A stretch of DNA of 5,603 nucleotides, taken from positions 1-5,603 of the forward strand of contig JAFOOW010000102.1 of assembly GCA_017425305.1 (NCBI GenBank), in the 5' to 3' direction. The notes beneath the pieces are model-generated. The model made no database searches, was not told the DNA's origin, and saw only the letters and a program-made list of their open reading frames with translations. Source of the DNA: Peptostreptococcaceae bacterium (GTDB lineage Bacteria; Bacillota; Clostridia; Peptostreptococcales; Peptostreptococcaceae). A program made the translations under genes and the position numbers. Each line of letters begins with the position of its first letter. Positions within the stretch are counted from its first letter, which is position 1. Below, piece by piece: positions 1-5,603 of this stretch.

Positions 1-133
1 CTCTTTGTAATTCTCCAAATCTCATTTTATTATTTTGTAATTCCCATATTATTATAGCAATCCACTTTTTGCCTAATATATTTGATAAAGCTTCTACAGG
101 ACACTCATATATAATTTCATCTATATTATACAT
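1..133 (-). CDS. HxlR-family winged-helix transcriptional regulator, N-terminal fragment
   Basis: This reading frame begins at an ATG (131-133) and runs off the left edge, so only the first 44 residues are visible. An AGGAGA ribosome binding site (141-146) sits 7 nt upstream of the ATG. The fragment contains CPVEAL (Cys11 onward), then LGKKW (20-24) and RFGEL (38-42). These match the opening signature of the HxlR/DUF24 family, a Cys-Pro followed by G-K-W and RF-x-EL. Known members are small (roughly 100-130 residue) dimeric DNA-binding proteins related to MarR. Several, such as YodB and HypR of Bacillus, sense quinones, aldehydes or disulfide stress through a conserved N-terminal cysteine, and Cys11 is in the right place for that role. 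The target gene is not visible. Family assignment is good; the signal sensed is inference. Confidence 0.85.
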   Translation of the reverse strand, partial: MYNIDEIIYECPVEALSNILGKKWIAIIIWELQNNKMRFGELQR

Positions 134-284
134 ATTTTTATCTCCTATCTTAGTTACTTTTTAATTATTTAATCATATATTATATCATATTTTATATGTT
201 TTCATTATATGGATATATTTCTAAGTTATTATACTTCAATAGCTATTTTCTTGTATTTAACTTTTAGTTTAATGTATTTTTTAA

Positions 285-297
285 GTAATATTATTAC
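285..297. promoter_or_regulatory. 13-nt dyad GTAATA-t-TATTAC, possible operator
   Basis: Perfect 6-bp arms flank one central base, about 150 bp upstream of the HxlR-type gene. Regulators of this family bind inverted repeats and often regulate themselves, so this could be an operator. However, the surrounding DNA is extremely AT-rich and such dyads arise by chance. TATAAT hexamers lie nearby on the minus strand (228-233 and 204-209), but neither has a convincing -35 partner, so no promoter is called for the gene. Confidence 0.2.
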
Positions 298-344
298 AAT
301 AATAAAAAAATTAAGATACATTGTTCATCTAAAATATAAATTAA

Positions 345-375
345 AAAACTACTAAGTAATAAACTTAGTAGTTTT
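345..375 (-). terminator. Rho-independent terminator of the tmRNA gene
   Basis: A perfect 13-bp stem (345-357 with 363-375) closes a 5-nt loop, 24 bp past the encoded CCA end of tmRNA. Read on the minus strand the stem runs into six consecutive T residues and then AATTTATATTTT. The plus-strand flank is also T-rich (376-388), so the hairpin could terminate in both directions. No plus-strand gene is seen that would need it. Confidence 0.88.
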
Positions 376-399
376 CTTTTCTTTTTTCGTGAATTTCAA

Positions 400-751
400 T
401 GGTGGAGACGAGGGGAGTCGAACCCCTGTCCGCAAGTCCTTTCCTCGTTGCTTCTACGTGTGTAGCCATCTGATTTAAAATCTCGTCTCATACATTGCCC
501 AGTGGCAAGCCATGTACTTGACCAGTCCCAATTAGTCCGCTTTCGATCGAGACACCTCGAAAGTAGTACCCTGCATAGATGACGACCAGGCCTAGCCGGC
601 AGGAGGGCTTAGGCGGGTCGAGCAGTCATTATGCTGCTAAAGCGTAATTATCGTTTGCGTTTATTTTAAAGTTCCCCAGTTTTTACGTGACCCAGAGTAA
701 CACGACACGCCGCCCCAAGTTCCAAACCCACGTCGAAACCTTTACGCCCCC
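400..751 (-). ncRNA. ssrA: transfer-messenger RNA (tmRNA, 10Sa RNA)
   Basis: This RNA rescues stalled ribosomes. Charged with alanine, it enters the empty A site with SmpB, then serves as mRNA for a degradation tag. The two ends form a 7-bp acceptor stem (745-751 with 404-410), followed by discriminator A (403) and an encoded CCA (400-402). The third pair is G749-U406, the G3-U identity element for alanyl-tRNA synthetase. A T arm with loop TTCGACT between GGGG and CCCC lies at about 411-427. The 5' D-like segment reads AAAGGTTTCGACG (741-729). An internal tag reading frame lies at 626-658 and a pseudoknot-rich region lies between the tag and the 3' end. At 352 nt it is a normal one-piece tmRNA. 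It follows smpB by 129 bp and has its own strong terminator. Confidence 0.97.
626..658 (-). other. tmRNA tag-peptide reading frame (ANDNYALAA) with tandem stops
   Basis: The resume codon is GCA (656-658). Translation gives A-N-D-N-Y-A-L-A-A, ending in TAA (629-631) followed directly by TGA (626-628). With the alanine carried on tmRNA, the added tag would be AANDNYALAA. The ALAA end is the usual recognition signal for ClpXP-type proteases. A and T at positions -4 and -5 before the resume codon agree with the bases known in Escherichia coli tmRNA to set the restart frame. Confidence 0.95.
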
Positions 752-779
752 GTGGTTAGATTTAATTATTGAGACTTAC

Positions 780-807
780 ATTATCGCAAACTATTTTTCA
801 CCATTAA
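780..807 (-). promoter_or_regulatory. possible tmRNA promoter
   Basis: On the minus strand, TTAATG (802-807) and GATAAT (780-785) are separated by 16 bp, with a TGC extended -10 motif immediately before GATAAT. Initiation about 7 nt downstream would leave a short leader for RNase P to remove from the mature 5' end at 751. The -35 match is weak and the spacing slightly short, so read-through from the smpB promoter is an alternative or additional source of tmRNA. Confidence 0.4.
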
Positions 808-880
808 CTATATTAATTTGTATGTATATATAATAAAACTTTTCAGTTTTAATATCAACATTATACTATTGGAACATAAT

Positions 881-1336
881 CTAATATCTACCAGATAGTT
901 CTCTTTCAATACGTCTATTAGCATCTTTTTTAGCTAAATCTTGACGCTTATCATATAGCTTCTTACCTTTAGCTAAAGCTAACTCTACTTTAACTTTACC
1001 ATTCTTTAAATACATACTTAGTGGAATTAAAGAATATCCTTTTATAGTAGTAGCCCCTATAAGTTTTTTAATTTCATGTTTATGAAGTAATAATTTTCTA
1101 TGTCTAAGAGGATCAACATTAAATCTGTTCCCTTGTTCATACGGACTTATATGAACTTGCTTTAAAAACACTTCACTATTATCAACAGATGCAAAACCAT
1201 CTGATAAATTAACTTTACCTTGTCTTATAGATTTAACCTCAGTACCTTTTAGCTCGATACCACACTCATAAGTCTCTTCTATAAAGTATTCATGTCTAGC
1301 TTTTCTGTTAGTGGCTAAAACCTTAACACCTGCCAT
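881..1336 (-). CDS. smpB: SsrA-binding protein SmpB
   Basis: SmpB binds the tRNA-like end of tmRNA and carries it into stalled ribosomes, mimicking the missing anticodon stem. The 151 residues are normal for the family. Visible landmarks are [12 protein letters not shown] (10-21), [13 protein letters not shown] (26-38) and [10 protein letters not shown] (122-131), all hallmark SmpB segments. The lysine- and arginine-rich tail (129-151) is the part known to fold into a helix along the mRNA channel. The ATG at 1334-1336 has a GAGGTGA ribosome binding site a few bases upstream. A near-consensus promoter (1373-1401) lies just ahead, so the gene need not depend on rnr read-through. tmRNA begins 129 bp downstream on the same strand, so both rescue partners are adjacent. 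No strong terminator separates them. Confidence 0.97.
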   Translation of the reverse strand: MAGVKVLATNRKARHEYFIEETYECGIELKGTEVKSIRQGKVNLSDGFASVDNSEVFLKQVHISPYEQGNRFNVDPLRHRKLLLHKHEIKKLIGATTIKGYSLIPLSMYLKNGKVKVELALAKGKKLYDKRQDLAKKDANRRIERELSGRY

Positions 1337-1372
1337 AATCTCACCTCTTACTACTTCATTATTATAAACTTT

Positions 1373-1401
1373 AATATACCATATATAACCAACATAGTCA
1401 A
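1373..1401 (-). promoter_or_regulatory. smpB promoter (sigma-A type, extended -10)
   Basis: On the minus strand TTGACT (1396-1401) and TATATT (1373-1378) are separated by exactly 17 bp, and TGG immediately precedes the -10 hexamer, giving an extended -10. Each hexamer matches 5 of 6 consensus positions. Initiation would fall about 30 nt upstream of the smpB ATG. Confidence 0.72.
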
Positions 1402-1634
1402 CACTTCCACATTTAACTATAAGTTATATATTAAATATTGATTATAGTCTATTTATATATCTTATTATATTCATTATCCAATTTAAATATTACACTTTTA
1501 TAATATCTTATATATTTTTATAAACCAGATATATTGTACAATATATTTCTTAAGATTATCCAGTATTTAATATTGTATTTATATATTAATATTTTTAATT
1601 CTTTATATTTTCTATATTAACTAAAAGTATATAA
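1402..1634. other. AT-rich intergenic stretch without a recognisable gene
   Basis: This part of the 392-bp gap between rnr and smpB is almost entirely A and T. I see no convincing coding frame, RNA gene or terminator on either strand. The only distinct item is the 18-bp palindrome at 1529-1546, listed separately. Confidence 0.6.
1529..1546. repeat. 18-bp perfect palindrome ATATATTGTACAATATAT
   Basis: Two 9-bp arms meet at a central TGTACA with no mismatch. It lies about 130 bp upstream of the smpB promoter and 90 bp past the long hairpin behind rnr. It could be a protein-binding site or a small cruciform. Because the bases are mostly A and T in an AT-rich gap, chance is also possible. No T run follows, so it is not a normal terminator. 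Confidence 0.5.
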
Positions 1635-1718
1635 GGAGTTAAGATATGTTTGTTGATGTAGCACTTGAAGTACAGCCTTATCGTACTTCGTGTGAAAGAA
1701 ACAATATATCTTAACTCC
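1635..1718. repeat. 84-nt imperfect hairpin with 13-bp perfect terminal arms, just behind rnr
   Basis: The outer arms GGAGTTAAGATAT (1635-1647) and ATATCTTAACTCC (1706-1718) are exact reverse complements. Inside, short pairings continue: 1649-1650 with 1703-1704, 1652-1654 with 1700-1702, and 1661-1664 with 1690-1693 including one G-U on the plus strand. A final 7-bp stem (1667-1673 with 1683-1689) closes a 9-nt loop. In all about 29 pairs span almost the whole element. It begins 10 bp after the rnr stop codon, so in rnr mRNA it would form a large 3' structure. The bases after it on that strand (TTATATACTTTT) are only a poor T tract, making it an atypical terminator. A miniature mobile-element remnant or a structured small RNA are alternatives. 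Confidence 0.7.
1646..1714 (+). CDS. possible 22-codon small ORF inside the hairpin
   Basis: On the plus strand an ATG (1646-1648) starts a 22-codon frame ending in TAA (1712-1714). The peptide begins MFVDVALEV and ends CERNNIS. It is mostly polar with no membrane segment, and I do not recognise it. AGGAG (1634-1638) lies 7 nt before the ATG, ideal spacing for a ribosome binding site. Most of that site (GGAG) and the start codon's AT fall in the left hairpin arm, and the stop falls in the right arm, so the fold would hide the ribosome binding site. No good plus-strand promoter is visible and no plus-strand gene follows, so it does not look like a leader peptide for a known gene. It may be a chance frame within the palindrome. 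Confidence 0.2.
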   Translation: MFVDVALEVQPYRTSCERNNIS

Positions 1719-1728
1719 AAGGATACAC

Positions 1729-3870
1729 CTATTCTTGATCTTCTATTTTTTCTAAAAGCTCAAAGTTTATTTCTTTAAAGTCAACATTTACACTATCAAC
1801 TTTTATCTTAACAACATCTCCGATTTTAAACATCTTCTTAGTTCTTTCACCCAAGATAGTATAGCTTTCTTCATCAAATATATAATAATCATCTTTCATA
1901 TCTGCAAGTCTAACTAAGCCTTCAACAGTATTATCTAATTCTATAAATAATCCGAATGAAGTAACACTAGAAACTATACCTATATACTCTTCTCCAACCT
2001 TATCTGCCATGTATCTAGATTTATAAATATCATGTACATCTCTTTCAGCAAGTTCAGCAGCTCTTTCTCTTTCTGATGATTGAGTAGAAGCATAATCAAC
2101 TATTTGAGTTAACTGTTCTTGTCTCTTACTATTTAATTTATTGTTTAAGAATTCTTTTATAATTCTGTGTATTTGTAGGTCTGGATATCTTCTTATTGGC
2201 GAAGTAAAGTGAGAATAGTACTTAGCAGCTAATCCAAAGTGTCCTACACAATCTGGTGAATATCTAGCTTGCTTTAGTGAACGTAACATTATAGTACTTA
2301 TAGCCTTCTCCTCTGTCTTACCATGTATATCTTTTATTATTGATTGTAATGCTTTTGGATGAACATTATCCATTTCACCTTTTATTAAATATCCAAATGT
2401 AGATATAAACTTATTAAGAGTTTCTATCTTTTCTGATGCTGGAGTTTCATGTATTCTATACACGAACGGTATGTTTAACCAGAAGAAATGCTCAGCTATC
2501 GTTTCATTACTAACTAGCATAAACTCTTCTATTATCTTGTTTGATATTCTTCTTTCATAAGGTTTTATATCAACAACATCACCATCTTTATTTAATATAA
2601 TCTTAGCTTCTGGGAAGTCAAAGTCTATTGCTCCACGTTTAGACCTTCTTCTCATTAATATTCTTGCTAAGTCTTCTGCGTTATGGAATTCTTCAACTAA
2701 ATTAGCGAAAGTCTTTTTAAGTTTTTCATCATCTTTTTCTAATATATCTGATACTTCTGTATAAGTCATTCTAGCTTTTGAATTTATAACAGTTTCTTTT
2801 ATATCATACTTAACAACATCACCTTTATGGTCTATTTCCATAAATATTGATAGTGTAAGTTTATCTTCAAATGGATTTAAACTACAAACTCCATTTGAAA
2901 GAGTTTTAGGTAACATAGGTATAACTTTATCTACTAAGTAAACAGATGTTGCTCTTTTTAAGGCTTCTTTATCTAATTTACTTTTTTCTTTAACATAGTG
3001 AGTTACATCTGCTATATGGACTCCTAGCTTATAGTTTCCATTATCTAATTTTTCTATAGATATAGCATCATCTAAATCCTTAGCATCTTCTCCATCTATT
3101 GTGAAAGTTTTTAAATCTCTTATATCTAATCTTCTATCTATTTCTTCTTGTGGTATTTCCACAGCTACTTTTTCAGCTTCATCTAACACTTTTTTAGGGA
3201 ATTCTTCTGGTAGTCCATGCTCTCTTATTACAGATGCAATTTCTACATACCTATCTCCTTTTTGACCTAGTACTTCGATTACCTTTCCTTCAGGTTTTCT
3301 ATCTTCCACTGGCCATTGAGTTATTCTACAAACAACCTTATCATTTTCTTTAGCTCCATTAAAGAATTTTTTAGGTATGAATATATCTTTATTAAACTTC
3401 TTGTTGTCAGGAACAACGAATCCAAAGTTTTTAGAATCTTGGAAAGTTCCTACTACATCAGTTATAGCTCTTTCTATTATTTTAACTATTACACCTTCTG
3501 CTCTTTTCTCATCAGTAGCTGGTACAACTATCTCAGCCATAACTCTATCATTATGCATTGCACCATTTAAATTTTCAGCCGGTATAAATAAATCTTGTTT
3601 GTATTCTTCATCAGATTCAACAAATCCAAATCCTTTTCTATGTGAAACTAATTTACCTACAAAGTATCCCATATTTTTAGGAGATGCAAATTTTCCTTTT
3701 TTAGTTTTCATTAATACGCCTTCGTCAACCATTTCTTCTAGCATATTATAAAACATAGGTATCTCTGTATGATGTATATCAAATATCATAGCTAATTCCT
3801 CTTTTTTCAGAGGATTGTATGCTTCATCTGACACAAGTCCTAGTAATCTTTGTCTTAATTCTTCACCCAT
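1729..3870 (-). CDS. rnr: ribonuclease R (3'-5' exoribonuclease, RNB/RNase II family)
   Basis: RNase R degrades RNA from the 3' end, including structured RNA and, in studied bacteria, mRNA released by trans-translation. The 713 residues show the family order: N-terminal winged helix (about 1-65), two cold-shock OB domains (about 67-130 and 135-200, each with an FGFV motif), the RNB catalytic domain (about 247-575), and a C-terminal S1 domain (about 625-708). The catalytic motif DGEDAKDLDDA supplies Asp259, Asp265, Asp267 and Asp268, matching the four metal-binding aspartates of E. coli RNase R. The family signature runs from HFGLAAKYY to DLQIH (544-568, with SPIRRYPD). I chose the ATG at 3868-3870 because AGGAGG (3877-3882) precedes it by 6 nt. 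An in-frame TTG at 3886-3888 lies upstream of that site and would encode it. The S1 end lacks the long lysine-rich tail of enterobacterial enzymes. Confidence 0.97.
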   Translation of the reverse strand: MGEELRQRLLGLVSDEAYNPLKKEELAMIFDIHHTEIPMFYNMLEEMVDEGVLMKTKKGKFASPKNMGYFVGKLVSHRKGFGFVESDEEYKQDLFIPAENLNGAMHNDRVMAEIVVPATDEKRAEGVIVKIIERAITDVVGTFQDSKNFGFVVPDNKKFNKDIFIPKKFFNGAKENDKVVCRITQWPVEDRKPEGKVIEVLGQKGDRYVEIASVIREHGLPEEFPKKVLDEAEKVAVEIPQEEIDRRLDIRDLKTFTIDGEDAKDLDDAISIEKLDNGNYKLGVHIADVTHYVKEKSKLDKEALKRATSVYLVDKVIPMLPKTLSNGVCSLNPFEDKLTLSIFMEIDHKGDVVKYDIKETVINSKARMTYTEVSDILEKDDEKLKKTFANLVEEFHNAEDLARILMRRRSKRGAIDFDFPEAKIILNKDGDVVDIKPYERRISNKIIEEFMLVSNETIAEHFFWLNIPFVYRIHETPASEKIETLNKFISTFGYLIKGEMDNVHPKALQSIIKDIHGKTEEKAISTIMLRSLKQARYSPDCVGHFGLAAKYYSHFTSPIRRYPDLQIHRIIKEFLNNKLNSKRQEQLTQIVDYASTQSSERERAAELAERDVHDIYKSRYMADKVGEEYIGIVSSVTSFGLFIELDNTVEGLVRLADMKDDYYIFDEESYTILGERTKKMFKIGDVVKIKVDSVNVDFKEINFELLEKIEDQE

Positions 3871-3876
3871 TTTGTG

Positions 3877-3882
3877 CCTCCT
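3877..3882 (-). promoter_or_regulatory. rnr ribosome binding site (AGGAGG), fixes the start codon
   Basis: A full AGGAGG sits 6 nt before the ATG at 3868-3870. The frame stays open upstream to a TTG at 3886-3888, which would make a 719-residue product. That start would put the ribosome binding site inside the coding region, and I see no comparable site in front of it. The ATG is therefore the preferred start. Confidence 0.9.
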
Positions 3883-3979
3883 AATCAATCTATATTTAAT
3901 GTGTTCTTTTATTCTATGCCTTTAACATGTATTTTTCCCATTTATTTTTATAACTTACAGTTATATTAACCATTTTTCA

Positions 3980-4008
3980 ATTATACCACTAATATTATAT
4001 TTGGTAAA
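3980..4008 (-). promoter_or_regulatory. rnr promoter (sigma-A type, extended -10)
   Basis: On the minus strand TTTACC (4003-4008) and a perfect TATAAT (3980-3985) are 17 bp apart, and TGG precedes the -10. It lies just past the secG terminator, where an independent rnr transcript would be expected to begin. The predicted 5' leader is about 100 nt, AT-rich, and shows no recognised riboswitch. Confidence 0.65.
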
Positions 4009-4028
4009 TTTTGATTTATATGTAATAA

Positions 4029-4060
4029 AAAAACAATTACGTATTTGCGTAATTGTTTTT
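4029..4060 (-). terminator. Rho-independent terminator after secG
   Basis: A 13-bp perfect stem (4029-4041 with 4048-4060) closes a 6-nt loop and starts 22 bp past the secG stop codon. On the minus strand the closing arm ends in five T residues and two more T residues follow, giving a run of seven. It separates secG from rnr. Confidence 0.88.
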
Positions 4061-4082
4061 ATTATAAGTACTTTAGTCTCAA

Positions 4083-4304
4083 TTATTTAATTAAAAGTAA
4101 AGCTATAGCATTTATAAAGAATAATATTGAAGTTATCTTAGTTAATCTACCTAAAAATGCTTCTTTACCTTTTGGCTTAAAGTATGCTTGGCTTCCTTCT
4201 CCACCAAATTGAGTTGGCACAGCACTTTTTGCATCTTGTGGTAATATACTAACTATTAAAATTATAGATAGTGCTACTTGTACTCCCATTAAAACATTAG
4301 CCAT
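4083..4304 (-). CDS. secG: preprotein translocase subunit SecG
   Basis: SecG is the small membrane subunit of the SecYEG channel, where it assists SecA-driven protein export. The 73 residues are typical in length. Two hydrophobic segments (about 3-21 and 54-72) are joined by a polar loop. The first is followed by LPQDAKSA, and the loop carries FGGEGSQAYF (33-42), corresponding to the family's Gly-rich FGG-x-GS region. The ATG at 4302-4304 has AGGAGG (4311-4316) 6 nt upstream. The gene lies between enolase and RNase R, with its own promoter (4348-4376) and terminator (4029-4060), so it is probably a one-gene transcript with some possible read-through from eno. The eno-secG-rnr order supports the call. 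Confidence 0.93.
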   Translation of the reverse strand: MANVLMGVQVALSIILIVSILPQDAKSAVPTQFGGEGSQAYFKPKGKEAFLGRLTKITSILFFINAIALLLIK

Positions 4305-4347
4305 GGTTATCCTCCTAATTATTATCTCTCGTTATTGCATATAATTT

Positions 4348-4376
4348 AGTGTAGCACAATAACTTAGTGTATTCAA
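4348..4376 (-). promoter_or_regulatory. secG promoter (sigma-A type, extended -10)
   Basis: On the minus strand TTGAAT (4371-4376) and TACACT (4348-4353) are separated by 17 bp, with TGC immediately before the -10. It lies between the eno terminator and the secG ribosome binding site and predicts a leader of about 40 nt. Confidence 0.6.
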
Positions 4377-4404
4377 GGCAGTTAGCCAATTTTATCCTCT
4401 TATT

Positions 4405-4437
4405 AAAAAGAGCCTTAGCTCTACTAAGACTCTTTTT
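4405..4437 (-). terminator. Rho-independent terminator after eno
   Basis: The hairpin pairs 4405-4418 with 4424-4437 around a 5-nt loop. The one non-Watson-Crick position (4413 with 4429) is a G-U pair in the minus-strand RNA but a C-A mismatch on the plus strand. This indicates that it works for the minus strand. The closing arm ends in five T residues, then AATAAG. It starts 11 bp past the eno stop codon. Confidence 0.85.
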
Positions 4438-4448
4438 TGTTTATTTAA

Positions 4449-5603
<1,155 letters not shown>

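Noticed and set aside
376..390. T-rich run after the tmRNA terminator as evidence of a plus-strand gene ending here
   Set aside because: No plus-strand coding frame or RNA gene was found upstream between 1 and 345. The hairpin is adequately explained as the tmRNA terminator.
834..851. Small hairpin TAAAACT-GAAA-AGTTTTA between smpB and tmRNA as an smpB terminator
   Set aside because: The stem is only 7 bp with one G-C pair, and the following bases (TTATATATAC) are not a T run. Too weak to call, so read-through from smpB into tmRNA remains possible.
3316..3751. Two plus-strand open frames (3316-3570 and 3377-3751) opposite rnr
   Set aside because: They are antisense to the conserved cold-shock domains of RNase R, have low-complexity Ser/Ile/Tyr-rich translations, and lack recognisable ribosome binding sites or family motifs. 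They are shadows of the real gene.

Overview
The window comes from a low-GC Gram-positive bacterium, most likely a clostridium-type Firmicute and possibly a member of the Peptostreptococcaceae. The evidence is strongly AT-biased codon use, AGGAGG-type ribosome binding sites, very AT-rich gaps, and the gene order eno - secG - rnr - smpB - ssrA, which I recall from Clostridioides difficile and relatives. I do not name a species. Every recognised gene lies on the minus strand, so transcription runs from high to low coordinates.

Layout in transcription order. The window opens inside enolase (5603-4449, first ~46 residues missing), which ends at a clear intrinsic terminator (4405-4437). secG, encoding the small SecYEG subunit, follows with its own promoter and terminator (4029-4060). 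rnr (3870-1729), encoding RNase R, has an extended -10 promoter and an AGGAGG site that fixes its ATG start. A 392-bp AT-rich gap separates rnr from smpB. It holds an 84-nt imperfect hairpin just behind the rnr stop, an 18-bp perfect palindrome, and a near-consensus smpB promoter. smpB (1336-881) is followed by ssrA (tmRNA, 751-400), which ends at a strong terminator (345-375). At the left edge is the 5' end of an HxlR-type transcriptional regulator (133-1).

The centre of the window is a complete trans-translation module. tmRNA and SmpB rescue stalled ribosomes and tag the unfinished protein (encoded tag ANDNYALAA). RNase R is the 3'-5' exonuclease known in other bacteria to degrade the defective mRNA and to be linked to SmpB-tmRNA. 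Enolase is glycolytic, and SecG serves protein export. Terminators and separate promoters suggest mostly independent transcription units rather than one operon.

Most of the window is conserved housekeeping sequence. The least explained piece is the 1635-1718 hairpin. On the plus strand it contains a 22-codon reading frame with a well-spaced Shine-Dalgarno sequence that the hairpin itself would pair. It could be a 3'-end structure for rnr mRNA, a miniature mobile-element remnant, or a regulated small ORF. The sequence alone does not decide between these.
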